The position numbers and the translations under genes were made by a program. Shown piece by piece: positions 42,836 to 55,355 of a stretch of 64,000 bases of DNA (its first letter is position 1; every line of letters starts with the position of its first letter). Location of the stretch: positions 434,001-498,000 of the forward strand of contig CP099428.1 in the NCBI GenBank assembly GCA_024114885.1. The letters run 5' to 3'. The DNA comes from Septoria linicola (Eukaryota; Ascomycota; Dothideomycetes; Mycosphaerellales; Mycosphaerellaceae). The notes under the pieces were generated by a model, which was given only the letters and a program-made list of their open reading frames with translations, was not told the origin of the DNA and searched no databases.

Positions 42836-44878
42836 CATAGTCTTGAGAAAGACCATGGAAACGGTGCAGGTATTCACGATCTCAGCTCTCTCCCATTCTA
42901 TTGTTGTTCTCTGGTCAGAATCGTTCGTCCTATCGCGTCGAAACAGTAGTAAAGTTTGGTTGTCCGCGTTCAAACTAACTTAGAACTATGGCGGAACAGT
43001 CGGGTCAGCGAGCCGCACATTTGACTTCAGCCTCTTCAACTCCACTTGAATCCTTTCCGTGTCATATTTCCACTTTGTGTAACACCGACGACGAGGCGAG
43101 CGCGGCAGCTCGAAGATACGCGCCGTAGAAGCATGGCAATAATCTACACGTCACGAAAACAGCGCCTTGCCCTGCATTGCGCGTCGCTGGCATGTTCAGC
43201 ATCCTGTAGATACCAGTACTCCGCGTCCCTGAAGGATCCGGTCTGCAGCTTCGGTCTTAATGCCACCTGTAAGCACTTCAATCACAGCAGTGACGCGTTC
43301 TCACTAAAGCTGGAGACATCAACAGCAGCACCAGCATGTTGTGCGAGGCACCGGTACAATGTTCGACCGGTCACGGCGGCTGCACGGTTTCTCCACGAAG
43401 TCCTTGTCGCATTGCATCTCATCATACCGTTTGCGCGACAACACGATTGTCGAGGTGGGACGACCCCAATTTACTTGAGCTCGTCTCCGCAATGCGACCT
43501 ATACCTCTCGGAAAGATCGCTTGAAGAGGCGCGCCTCCGTGCATCCCCCCTGCGCCATCCACTCTGTATATCCGCGAGTCTATCCTTGGACAAGGACACA
43601 GAGACAACGTGCAGCAAGGAATATGACCGACCAGCTGTCAGTGCGAAAAGATGCACTCGATCGACATGATCCTCCCGAACGGGCTAGTGAGAAGCAGCCT
43701 GCGAGGCTGTTGAGTTAACTTACTTGACTCCGGTGGCAAGCCAGCACAGCAATGTCTTTGTTGTCGAAACCGAGCACTGCTCGACGATCAGGCCTACGCC
43801 TAGTAATGCTTCTCCGGTCTGGTAGTGCACGCAACCTGCGCAGCGATTTGTGCAGATGTTGTACAGGGTCCTCGGTTCTTGACATCTGTTTTGTGATTGC
43901 TGTGCTGCCGTTCTGAGCACTCGCAGGAGTCGCTTAGCCTGTGGCTCGAAAACTACTAGCCAATCAGCAACGCCTCGAAACGGGACTCGATGCACCATCC
44001 TGCAGCTGGCCAGAATCCATCCGGTGGTGTTGCGCCTGCATCTAGACAGCGAGCGATCCGACGAGGGCCAACGAACGCCACACTTCCCAATCTCTCGGTG
44101 GCCGACTTCTGGCGGCACACGACACTTCGGTCATGGCTGACGCTGCACACCGCAGTTGAACTTTCGTCACCACTGTTTGCTCCCAATCACTCTGAAATCC
44201 GGAACTCACGGCTTGCACCTGCCGTTGACTGGGCATGATCTCTCTTGCCGTCTTGATGCTGGGCATGCCTTGCATTGACAAGAGCTCGCGGACAAAACAT
44301 GCAACTTCCCGTGGACTTGCGGTATCCTTGACGTCGTCGAGCCATCTTTCGTTCCCTTGCAAGCAGGACTCTGGTCCGTACCAACCATACATCCTGGGAA
44401 GACTAACTGTTACCTTGCTCCTACATGTGTTTCGTCGTGCAGCTTATCTGAGCAGAAGGTCATTCGCACTCATCCTCGGCGATCGTGCCGACTCCGCTTT
44501 TTGACCTGCTATACTCCAGATTTTGGCATCTCTCGATTTACCCCGATTGTCGACTCGTCCCAACATTGTAGAAGAATGCATTGCTGATTCCCGAAGCGAA
44601 TTTTCATCAACTCTACATCAAATTTCTGGACATTTCGATCGACGCGCTGTTGTTAGGTGGTACGAGCGAAGGACCTCCAGCGCTTGATTAACTCGGAGAG
44701 CTTTTTCGCTGGCCGTGAACACGGACTTCAATCATCGGCGACGAGGGACACACGGGGAAGGTCAGTCCACAGCGCTCGGGCACTCTGCGGGACTGAGACC
44801 ACGGCACGCTGAATACAGCTTACAGCAACGGCATGAATGAGGCTACAGTCTAGATTGGGCGAATCCATATGAGCAGCA
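42836..44878. other. long intergenic region with one weak multi-exon candidate on the minus strand
   Basis: On the minus strand between about 44392 and 43649 are pieces that look coding: ERWLDDVKDTASPREVACFV near 44330, FVGPRRIARCLDAGATPPDG near 44040, and GEALLGVGLIVEQCSVSTTK near 43770. They lie in different frames. A GTAAGT donor near 43722 fits the last piece, but I could not make one consistent model, so it may be a multi-exon gene or a decayed one. The plus-strand frame at 43046-43669 starts at TTG and has no motif. The last 300 bp form the promoter of the MHYT gene. Confidence 0.3.
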
Positions 44879-47461
44879 ATGTCGAGTTACAGTGCAGGTG
44901 ATTCGGTGCCCAGCACCTTCGACCCAGGGATTGTGGCAGCATCTTTCTTCGCAAGCTTGACCGGATGTCTATTGACTATCGAGATACTTCATCGACGAGG
45001 TACAGCTTTAGGGAACCTTCGAAGCTGGTATGTCCACTTACGCTTCGCTGATCACAGCAATAACTGAGGCGCTGATGTGTTGTGCAGGGCCGAGACAGTG
45101 GCATGCGCCACATCCTTTGGATTGGTTGGTATCTGGTGCATGCACTTCATCGGCAACCGCGCCATCATACTCGGACGTGGAGATCCTGAGTATCAGCTGG
45201 TCTATAACTCAGGCTACACAGTACTCTCTGTGTTTCTGCCGATCATTGGCCTGACCATCGCTTTCTCTGCTGCAGAGCTACCTGCGAAGCAAACTTTCGT
45301 GCACTGGACCGCACTCGTGCTCACTGGAATTTTCGCAGGCTTAAGCATCGTCGGCATGCACTATCTCGGCAATTTTGGTGTGGCCAACTACAAGTTGAAT
45401 TACAGTACTCGTTTCCTGGCGGCATCCATTGTCATCTCGATTGGCGACTGCCTAACAGTCCTTGCACTATTCTACAACTTGCGGGAGAAATGGATCAGCT
45501 CTTGGTGGAAAAGAGTCTCTTGCGCACTGGCATTGGCTGGGGGTGTATCTGCGATGCACTTCACGGCCTCCACGAGCTGCAGATACGAATATTTGCATAG
45601 CAACGGGCCATCTGACATCAAGTCTCGTGACACACAAGTCATCGTTGCTGGCGTCATCTGCGGTGCTGCCGCCATCATGATTATGGGAGTCCTGTTCGTC
45701 ACGCGTGCGCGCAATCGTTTGCTCAGGAGCAGGTCTCAAAAGGTCATGCTAGCTTGCGCGATGTTTGACCCTGACGGAAAGATATTGGTCACCACCGAAG
45801 GAGTGTTACCTGCGAGGGAGATCACTGACAAGTATCATCATCGAACATTCGACGAAGACTTTGACACTGCACACCCCGTGTTCCAGTGGATCTTCCGCGT
45901 GACACACAATTGGGCTGGCGTAAGCGAGCTTGTGCCGCGCATGAAGAGCCACCTCGCAGCTGAGAAGGAGAGTACGACAGCCGAGTCCAAGGCAACCAGC
46001 TCGCAATGCAGCGCTGTCTACGATGCTGAGACGTACAGCAATTACGAGCTCATCTTTCGGGAGCGCTTCTGCACGGCCGCAGCCTCCCTCGCATTGTCCA
46101 TACACCTACCACTCGAACATCTTGGGGTGCTCTACGACAAAGTCATCGAAACCGGTACTTTGCGCGTCGAAGCCAAAGAAAAACGGAGCACGATCTCGGA
46201 GGAAAGGACAATGGCTGAGGTTGAAGCTGCACTGCGCCTCAGCCTCTTTGGTAAAGGTCAGATCATGTTCATTACCCGCGAGCTCACTCAGGACGAGACC
46301 GACAAGCTGTTGAATTCTGGGTTTCGGTTTGCTGGACGTCAGCAAGTGAGCAGAAGTATTGCACAAGCAATGCAGATACCGCAACGAACCCTAGAGGCAC
46401 ATCTGCATGATCTGCGGCGCTACGTCGAAAGCCTGATGAACACGGAGAAGCCTGGGACGTACTTGGCATTTTTTGCTATGATTCCTAAACCAAATGGCAA
46501 AGGTTTCGATATTGCAGTGCGGAAAGAGAATCAAGACCAGCTGCCGGATGTGCCACTACTGACTAGTAAGCCTCTACAGTGGCAAGCCTCTTTCCTGGAG
46601 AAAATGGACGGCTTTCGAGTGCAGCAGTGTATACATTTCTGCGAGAGCGGAGAGGGTCGGTTCGAAGATCGAACCCCTCAAGAACAGCAGTTTGCGGTGA
46701 TGATCAAGCAAGCGATCATCGCGCTCACGTTGCAATTCCCGCCGGAGTGGAAGAACGAGGCCAGATTCTGGGCGAAGCCGCTTCAGGCACACTATTCTCA
46801 AAGGCTTCGGAATCGATCGACTCTGACCACACTCTACGCTTTCACGTGCATTGGTGACATGCACGCATCGATCGACCGGTCGGAGAGTGTCTCTCGTATT
46901 CCACGAACTTTCTTCGATACCCGTCAACGTTGTTATTGCGGCTCACCGGATCATGCAATATTGACAAAAGACATACATGCTGCATTCAGTCCGCTATTTG
47001 CTCGGAAGATATCGAAGCCCGACAGGAATAGGCGTCGCGGCAAGCTCTCCATCGCTTTGACTTCTAGTCCGGTGAGACCGCTCAAACAGATGAGAAGAAA
47101 GTCGATGCCAATTGGGCCGGGAAAGACGCCGCCTTCGCGGGGCAGTAGCGCTGCTGATCACACCGATGAGGATTCTTCTGTTCACGAGCTGGTCGATCGG
47201 CCGCATCACTTTTCAGGCTCCTCTCGAAGTAGTGATCGGGTCAGGACCGGCGACTGGGGTGGCATACTTGTTAACAGCGAGACTGTTGTCAAGACAGACA
47301 GTAAGAATGAGTTCTCGCAAGACGGAAAGGACGATACGCAACTACCCATGGGTCTAAGGACCGCTGTAGGCACAGCCAAGCCTGAAACGACATTTGTGGA
47401 CGAGCTTGTCACGATTACCAAAGGACGATTCTTACCTGCCTCGAGTAAGAGTCATGCATGA
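44879..47461 (+). CDS. MHYT-domain integral membrane sensor-like protein
   Basis: Exon 1 is 44879-45027 and exon 2 is 45088-47461. The 60-bp intron (GTATGT...TGTGCAG) splits a Trp codon, and the product has 840 residues. The first ~260 residues form about seven membrane spans with the three diagnostic Met-His-Phe/Tyr motifs: CMHFIGN near residue 69, GMHYLGN near 140 and AMHFTAS near 206. In bacteria MHYT modules are proposed to bind a metal and sense diatomic gases; fungal members share the spans and have a long cytosolic tail. That tail (about 265-840) has a region that is conserved-looking to about 680 and then a basic, Ser-rich, disordered end. No catalytic domain is visible, so signalling output is unknown. 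Another ATG just upstream (44870) is out of frame. Confidence 0.94.
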
Positions 47462-47475
47462 GATCCTGAGTCAAG

Positions 47476-47501
47476 CATGCTAGAGCTTGCTCTCTAGCAT
47501 G
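47476..47501. terminator. perfect 10-bp hairpin just after the MHYT gene stop
   Basis: CATGCTAGAG and CTCTAGCATG are perfectly complementary around a 6-nt loop, 15 bp after the stop codon. It would lie in the 3' UTR of the MHYT transcript. Eukaryotic termination does not need such a hairpin, so a role in mRNA stability or processing is only a possibility. Confidence 0.4.
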
Positions 47502-48106
47502 ATTCTGCTACGACAGATCATAATTGTATGATAGCGAAGTGGCACGAAAGCTACGGTTAGGCGATTGAGCGTTTCGTTAGATTTTTGTTATATCTTCGAA
47601 GAGATACCTATTTTGAAATAAAGCTAAACGGCTTTTCTATAAATGTCTATCTCGTGAAACGTATAACTCAAACCCTATTAGCCTACGTTATAGCGTATTA
47701 TATAAGGTTAAGGCGATAATAAAAGTAATATTATAGTCGCGATATCTACTATAGGTAGTAATATAAGTTAGTACGTTCTATAAATAAATTACAAAATATT
47801 ATATACTATAATACGTACTATACTACTCTATACTAAACTTATTTATCTATAGGAATAGTTATATCTCGTAACTAATTATCTACTCTAGGATTCTTTTACT
47901 AATCTTATATCTCTAATACCTCTATCTTCTCTACCTTCTCTTATAGTTCTTAGTTCTTAATCTAGATTCTTAGGTTCTAGAATAAGTAAACTAGCTTTAC
48001 TACTCTTAAATAATCTAGTCTATTTCTTCTTAGATAGTAAATAAAGCTATAGATAGACTAATTTCTCTCTACTATCTCTATAAATAGCTAAATTAATAAT
48101 ACTAAT

Positions 48107-48347
48107 TATTAAGAATATATCCTAGATAGTTAAGCTAGATATAGATATTTAGGTATAGTTCTAGATATCTAAGATATCTATCTAAGGCTTAGTAAGATAT
48201 ATATCTTACTTCTTTTTTTTCTTTCTAGATAACTAACTTAATTAACTTTATATTAGTTTCTAGTATATTACTACTATACTATATATATAAGATAGTTTAG
48301 GATTAATTCTCTATTCTTCTTTACTATATAATACTCTTTATTAGAAA
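48107..48347 (+). repeat. degraded Copia LTR fragment, forward arm
   Basis: Starting TATTAAGAATATATCCTAGA, this stretch aligns along its length with the 278-bp LTR at 49335 but carries many more transitions. It stops at the equivalent of LTR position ~245. It is the first arm of an inverted pair with the next feature. Confidence 0.8.
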
Positions 48348-48590
48348 GTAGAGAGCGTTAGAGGCTATATAATATTAAGAAGAGTATAGTATAGTAAAGA
48401 AGAATAAAGGATTAATCTTAGACTATCTTATATATATAATATAATAGTAATATACTAGGAACTAAATATAAAGTTAATTAAGTTAGTTATCTAAGAAAAG
48501 AAGAAGAAAGAGTAAGATATATATCTTACTAAGCCTAATTAATATCTTAGATACTTATAGTATCGCTATAGAAGTCTACGTCTTAGTAAT
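48343..48590 (-). repeat. degraded Copia LTR fragment, reverse arm
   Basis: The reverse complement of this stretch matches the same LTR: the AACGCTCTCTAC-like end comes first on the plus strand, then CTTCTTTACTA, TAACTAACTTAATTAACTTT and the AAGATATATATCTTAC block. It is less complete near the LTR start (about 48550-48590). Together with the forward arm it makes an imperfect palindrome of about 480 bp. Confidence 0.78.
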
Positions 48591-49334
48591 ACTTTATAAT
48601 TAAGTAGCTAACTTCAAACGACTATTACGTAGCGAGTAGTCGCTATTTTAACGCTCTAATTGTCTTATATAGAAGTATATTATAAGAGCTTAGATTCTAT
48701 CTATTTAGATAATATTAATACCTAGTAGAGTTATTATCTTTCTTAAAATACCTCTACTACGCGAGGAGTATCCTATAGGAGGCCTAAGGGCCTCCTAATA
48801 CGCTACTATATATCCTAAAAGGTAGTAGAATATATAGGCTAAAGTAAGAATCAGAGAAAGGAGACTAGTACTCTCTAGACCTAAGAGTAGAAGTAGAGGC
48901 CTAGAGAACCTCTAACTAGCTCTAAGGGCCTCTAATAATACCTAGAGACTAATACTATAAGCTAATAGCTAATAAAGAACCTAACTACCTTTATAGTAAA
49001 TATCTAAAAAGCTCTAGACCTCCTCTAAGGCCTAGGCTAATCCTCTCTCCTCTCTCCTCTCTAGAGGGCCTAGTAGGCTCTCTTCTATTAGGTATATGCC
49101 TACTCTATCTCCTCTACTCTCTAGAATATCTAGAAGACTATCTAAAAATAATAGAATAGCTATAGAGTACTATAGTCCTAGGCCTAAAAGATAGCCTAAA
49201 TTTAGCTTATACTACTAAGACTAAGATTAATACCTTAGATAATAGTAGCTATCTAGATTAAGATAGGAAGCTAGTAAGAGAGAGATAAAGTAAAGAGACT
49301 AAGTAGAAAGGAAATTAGAGAAAAGCTTAAGAGC
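48591..49334 (+). mobile_element. 5' part of a degraded LINE (leader and ORF1 start)
   Basis: This stretch is continuous in sense with the LINE ORF1 that resumes at 55639, because the reading ...KEIREKLK-S joins across the Copia insertion. Upstream of about 49.2 kb is a leader or low-complexity region rich in CCTCTAGAG-like words. The exact 5' end cannot be set. Confidence 0.55.
49330..49334. repeat. target-site duplication AGAGC, left copy
   Basis: The five bases before the LTR of Copia copy 1 are AGAGC and are repeated right after the downstream LTR (55634-55638). A 5-bp duplication is normal for Copia integrase. Confidence 0.85.
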
Positions 49335-49612
49335 TGTTAAGAATATATCCTAGATAGTCAGTCTAGATATAGACTTCTAAGCATGGTTCTAGATGCCTAA
49401 GGCATCTACCTGAGGCTTGGCAAGAGGTACATCTTGCTTCTCTCTCTTCTCTTCTTAGATAACTAACTTAATCAACTTTGTATTTAGTTCCTAGCATATT
49501 GCTACTATACTATGTGTATAAGTTAGTTCAAGATTAATCCCCTATTCTTCTTTACTACGCTATACCCTCCTTGATATTATGTGGCATCTACAAACGCCCT
49601 CTACTTTTAATA
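49335..49612 (+). repeat. Copia copy 1, 5' LTR
   Basis: It begins TGTTAAGA and ends TTTTAATA. In copy 2 the end is TCTTAACA, so the intact LTR has an 8-bp terminal inverted repeat. It aligns base for base in length with the 3' LTR. Confidence 0.92.
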
Positions 49613-49624
49613 GGTTATAAGCCT
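49613..49624 (+). promoter_or_regulatory. primer-binding site, initiator tRNA-Met anticodon arm (copy 1)
   Basis: GGTTATAAGCCT directly follows the LTR. The corresponding site of copy 2 is GGTTATAAGCCC. The complement of the fungal initiator tRNA-Met anticodon arm is, from memory, GGTTATGAGCCC, so only transitions separate them. This is an internal, half-tRNA type of primer as used by Drosophila copia. Confidence 0.65.
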
Positions 49625-51163
49625 AGGTTTATACACTAAATAGGAGCAACCTATATTAGTACAGGTTACTTATATCCCTTATAGTTTATAGAAAACATTT
49701 AGGGCCTAGAAGTTTCTCTAACTATATTACTAACGAAGCTAGTTTGTACCTAGTAGTATATAAGTTAGTAAAGATCTCTATAAGACAGTAGTATGTTTCT
49801 GCTTTATTAATACCTGCCTAGTTCTCTACTATTACACCTAGTATCACTAGAGTTAGAAGAGGCTACTTGGCCTTCCTACTACCTAGTAACAGAAACTCTG
49901 CTAAGAGAGAAAGATCTGAGTCTTAGTAATTTCCTAAATACGAGGAATCCCTATCCCTTAGAGCTAGTCTCCCTACTATAAGAAATTACTCTTCTCTAGA
50001 ATCCTTAGCTAGTCTGAAGTATTCTACTAATTATTTATTCTATTTACCTATTTCTATAATAGACTAAGAGGACAAGAAGAGCTAAAGGATTCTAATCCTA
50101 GACAGAACTAACTAGAAGAGATAGTTTAAGCTATAGATAGACAAGCTAGAAGGAAAGGACTAGTTCTAGGTAATTAGCTAACTAATTGTTAGAGGGAACC
50201 TATGCACAGTTTAGTAGGACACTAGTCTTTAGATATATGTTACTTAGAATCAACACTTCTTAAAAGACAATATAGTATACAGGTTTAGTATTAGATATAG
50301 TATTAGTAAAGATAATAAGATAGAGCTAGAGACATAGTGTGTTACTATACTAGCAGCTAAGATGTAAGTAATTCTCTAGAACAAGTATAATAGAGTCCTG
50401 AAGTCCTATACTATAGGTCTGATTAAGTAGTTTGTTATATTTAGGATGTTACCTAATAAGATAATCAGGGAAGTATAGAGACACCTTAGAGGCCTAGGTA
50501 AGAGGATTACTAAGATTGATCCTTAGGAAGCCTACTACTAGAGCTAAGAGAAAAGGCTGAAACATCTCCTATAGTCCCTACCTATATTATACTAAGTAGC
50601 TAAGGATGCTATTATAACCTAACTATCCTTAGATATAGATACTATTCTCCTTCTACTTAAGTCCTAAGAGGTAAGAGACAATCTAGACAAGATAGACATA
50701 GGTCTAGCTATATTCTATTCTAGGCAGCCCTACTAAGGAAAGTCCCTACTAATATACTAGCTCTATAAGAAAGGGAAGTATTAGTTAAAGGATTGTCCTA
50801 ACCTCCCTACTACTAAGAAACTGTCCTAGTAGAGAAACAGTACTAAGAACTAGAAGAACCCTTAGGGATTATTCCTTAGAGGGAGGGTTAGAAGATCCTC
50901 TTTACTAAGGAATGCTAGATATATTAAGAAAGCTGTCTATAAGTCATTATTATATAATAAGCTAAAGAAGGTTGTTTAGAAAATAGGTAAGTAGCTTTAA
51001 AGGATAGAAAAGTCTAGAAAGCTTCTAAAGAAAGGATTTTCAGCCTAGGAGTCTAGTTCTAGTTCTGATTCTAGAACTTACTCTAGTTCTAGAAGTAATA
51101 ATAATTCCTTATTAGAAGATAATAACTAAGATAAGTTAGCCTATTCTATAATTGAGGCTAAAG

Positions 51164-51239
51164 GTAAGTTGTTACCCTAAGAATAGCTCTTAGATTCCTA
51201 TACCTTATCCTATATAACTGACTAACTATCCTTCTTTAG
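51164..51239 (+). other. 76-bp putative intron at the Copia gag-protease junction, absent from copy 2
   Basis: The segment starts GTAAGTTG, has ACTGACTAAC about 20 bp before its end and finishes CTTCTTTAG, all standard signals for introns of this genome. Copy 2 joins the flanking bases directly at 62690/62691. The 76 bp contain the protease active-site region (LLDS). Because 76 is not a multiple of three, removal changes frame and the next codons are stops (TAG, TAA), so a spliced RNA would encode Gag only. Confidence 0.75.
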
Positions 51240-54200
51240 ATTAGTAAAGCTACTAAGGAAGAAAGTATAGATTAAGGTAGGAGGAGGATACCTCTATATA
51301 ACCTACTCTAGACTAGTATAGATAAAGGGAATCTTAGGAGGAGAAGTTCTACTTAATAGGGTACTGTTTGTTCCTAATCTTGAAGTAAATCTTATGTTAT
51401 AGGATTAGTTTAGTAAGTAATTTAGAGTCTAGAAGCCTGATTTTACTCTCACCTCCCTAGATAGCTAAATAGTTATAAAGACTAAGCTAGTTAGAGGTGT
51501 TCTATTTATTAGTAAGATATTACCTCTCCTATAGGAAAAGTTATATTACTTACTATATAATCCTGTAGAGGTTAATAATGCCTATACTACCCTATTAGAG
51601 AAGGATCTGAAATAGTAGGAGCTATAGTATAGAAGATTTACATACTTTAGAAGAGGGTTACTCTTAAACCTTTACAAAGTTACTAACCTAAAGGAAAGAA
51701 TTCTAATCCCTAACTAGGAAGAGTATAAGTATAGGATCTGTATAATAGGCAAGATAAAGAAACACCTAGGTAAGTCTATTAAGAGAAGACCTGAAAGACT
51801 AGCCCTTATATTAGTAGATATCTATAGACTATTACTATTATTAGTAAAAGGTTTTATATAGTAGCTTGAGATTGTTAACAACTTCTTAAGAAAGAAATAG
51901 GTATTTCTACTCAAGGCTAGATTAGATATACTAACTGCTCTTTAGAACTAGAGGATTAAGGCAGAAAGGTAGTTAGTAGTACTCCTTAAGTCTATAAGGG
52001 CTAATAATACTAGAGAGATTACTACTTTAATTAAACAGTAGGAGAAGGACTTTAGAATTACCCTTAAGCTAACTAAGGCCTATAATTCACTCTAGAATAG
52101 AGTAGTTAAGAGGTCTATCTAAATATTAGAGGCCTCTATTAGAGCAATACTTAAAGAAAGTAAGATACCTATTAAGTTTTAGCTAGAAGCCCTTGAAGTA
52201 TAGGTATATATAAGGAATAAGCTTCTAAATAGACCTGATATTAAGGGATTTAAGCTCTTACCTAATAAAGCTTTTAATAGGATCAAACTAATAGTCTCCT
52301 ACCTTAAGGTATAGGGATATAGAGCTGTAGTATATATAGATATAAGAGTATAGCCTTAGTAGGCAAGGAGTAATAAACTAATAAATAGAGGAAAGGATAC
52401 TATGTTTATTAGATACTATAACAATATAGTAAAGGTATAGAAGTTCTAGGAGCTAGACATGAAGGCTGTTAAGTAGTATACTAATACAATCTTCTTTAAA
52501 GATAAGCTAGGTAGAGAATTGGACTTGAATATTAAGATTAAGAATCTCCCTAGTTTAGCTCTAGAAAGAAGACCTGTTAGAAGGCTAAGAACTATTAGCT
52601 AGCCTACTCTATAAGCTAGTAGGAGTACCCTAGGTGCTCCTAGTCTAGGCTAGTAGAAGCCTCCTCTCCCTTAGCTATTAGTATAGGTTTAGGAAGGAAA
52701 GAAACTCTTTATATAACTTCTACCTCTACTAGAAGATATAGGAGAGTATAGAAAATTCCTAGACTAAGAGAAAGTTAAGAAAGAATCTAAGAATTCTACC
52801 TAAGAAACTATAGAGGTAGATTAGGAGTAGATAGCCTTAAAGTAAACTCTTAGAAAAAGGAAAGTATCCTAAGAACTTGATAGATTTAACTAGAAGCTGA
52901 AGCTAATTAGGCTTAAGCTAGATTAGAATAGTTAGCTAGATAAGGAAATGCTTTTAGAGTATTAGGCTTTCTTCTTAGCTATAAGCTCTATTGACCTAGG
53001 TATCCTATAGGACCTAGAATTCTTAAAGGAAGTTAAAGAGATTGCATTCTTAGCTACTAAAGAAGTAGGAATATATAAATAGGAGGTTCTAATCCTAAGA
53101 AACTATAAGGAAATAGTAAGTAATCCTAAGTAGGGTTATCTCTAGTAAGAAGCTATTTAGAAGGAGCTAGATATACTTGTAAGTAACAACACCTAGACTA
53201 TAGTGGTCCTACTAAAAGGGGCTAACCTAGTCACCTTAAGATAGGTCTTTAATATTAAGAGAAAGCTTAGTAGAGCTATTGAAAAGTTCAAGGTAAGACT
53301 AGTTATAAGAGGGTTCTTTTAAAAGTATAGAGTAGACTATATAGAAACTTTTGCCCCTATAGTTAGGTAGGATACTCTAAGAGGATTCATAGCTATAGTC
53401 TATAAGAAGGACCTAGTTCTGCACTAAATAGATATGAATAATATATTTATAGAGAGTACCCTATATAAGGACATCTATATAATCCCACTACTAGGTATTA
53501 ACCTACTAACTAGTATAGTCTTATAAGTTCTAAGGAGTCTCTATAGGCTAAAGCAAGCTATAAGAGACTAGAATCAGCTATATATATTAAAGCTGAAAGG
53601 AATAGGATTCAGATAATTAGAAGTAGACCTATGTCTTCTAATCTATAAGAAAAGGAAAGACCTAATAATCCTAATCTATGTTAATAACATACCTATTACT
53701 ATAGAGAGACTAGAAGATGTCCTCTAGTTTAAAGACTAACTTAGTAAGGTCTTTAAGATCAAAGATCTTAGAGAACTAGACAAGATTCTTAGAATGAGAC
53801 TAACAAGAAACAGATAGTAAGGCTAGCTGAAACTTGACTAGAAGCACTATATCTAAGAGAACCTAGCTAAGATAGGAATAGGTTAAGAGACTATATTACT
53901 AACTCTTTTACTAATAGACAGCTATAAAAGTCTAAAGCCTACTAGACTAAATAATAAAAGGTATAATAAATAGGAGTACTAATCTATTATTAGAACATAG
54001 ATATAGCTTGTAACTGTTATAAGACTAGACATTTCATTTGCCCTTAGAAGATTGAGCTCCTATGTTAGTAATCTAATAGTAGGACATATGAAGGCTCTAA
54101 AGAAGCTAACTAGATACCTGAGATTAAACCTAGACCTTGGTCTAAGATACTTAAGGAATAGTTAAGGCTGCCTTACTAGATATATAGACTCTAACTATGT

Positions 54201-55346
54201 AATAGATAAGACTAATAGAGTCTCAATCCTTGGATATATCTTCTTCCTTTATAGTATACTAATCTCCTAGATAAGTAAGAAGTAGAAATCTGTAGCTATA
54301 TCTATAATAGAAGCTAAATATATAGCTATAGGAGTATATATAAAACAGTTATAGTTCCTTAGTACTCTTTTAAGAGAGCTTGGATACCTAGAGTTAGTAG
54401 GAGAATGTTCTTACTAACTAAGGATCCTTAGTAACTAGGAAACTATTACTAGAATTAGGCTAATTTAGCTAAAAGGTAATAACTAAGCTGCCCTTACTCT
54501 AGTTAAGGACTTATATGTTTATAACAAGTCTAAACATATTAATATCTTATATAATACTATAAGAAAGCTCTAGTAGAACAGACTTATCTCTATAGAATAT
54601 ATAAATATAAAAGAGATAGTAGTAGATAGTCTTACTAAGCTAAAGAATAGACTATAGTTTCAGGAGTTTGTAAGGTAGCTCTACCTTATATAAGAGATAT
54701 ATAAAAGATAACTCCAAGCCTTGGAGCTAAACTAAGAGGAGTCTAAAAGAAAGATTTTAGTTACTTGACTCCTCCTTAGTTAGACTTTACAAAGTCCTAA
54801 ATGCCCTTACTAATGTTAGACCTGTTACTAACTATAATATTACTATATAGTACCTAGCTGAACTAGACACTTCCTAAGGCTAAGTACTAGTTAATATTAA
54901 AGACCTCCTCTATAGCAGCTATTATCTCCTCTACTAGTATATAGTTACTCTACTCTCTAGCTTGATATAAGATCCCTATAGCTAAGAATAGTGTACCCTA
55001 AAGACTATTAGGGAACTAAGAAGCTATATAGAATATGACTAAGTAAGGGACTAGGCTATAAGGAATCTAGGGAGCTATTAGAATTAGCTATAAGAAAGGA
55101 TAGGGGCAACTTACTAGATAGTCTATGTCCTGAATAATCTACTCCTATATAAGAGAGGAGGAAGATCTTATAGAAGGCATTTCTTTTACCTTTTTGTAGG
55201 AGATAGTAGTATAGAAAGTTTGTTAGATTAATAGTTAGTACTGTCTAGTTATTAGTCTGAAAAGTAAGTACTTGATAACTAATCAAGATTAGGACTAGTA
55301 TTTGAGTACTATAGATAATCTGTTAAAAGATCTAACTATATAGTAT

Positions 55347-55355
55347 AAGTAGGAG
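55347..55355 (+). other. probable polypurine tract of Copia copy 1
   Basis: AAGTAGGAG lies immediately before the 3' LTR, where the plus-strand primer of an LTR retrotransposon belongs. It is short and partly RIP-changed. Confidence 0.5.

Noticed and set aside
43046..43669. 207-codon plus frame
   Set aside because: It begins at TTG, no motif, overlaps better candidate pieces on the other strand.
1..47460. tRNA or rRNA genes
   Set aside because: I looked for T-arm (GGTTCRANNCC) words with matching acceptor ends and found none that fold; a covariance search would be decisive.
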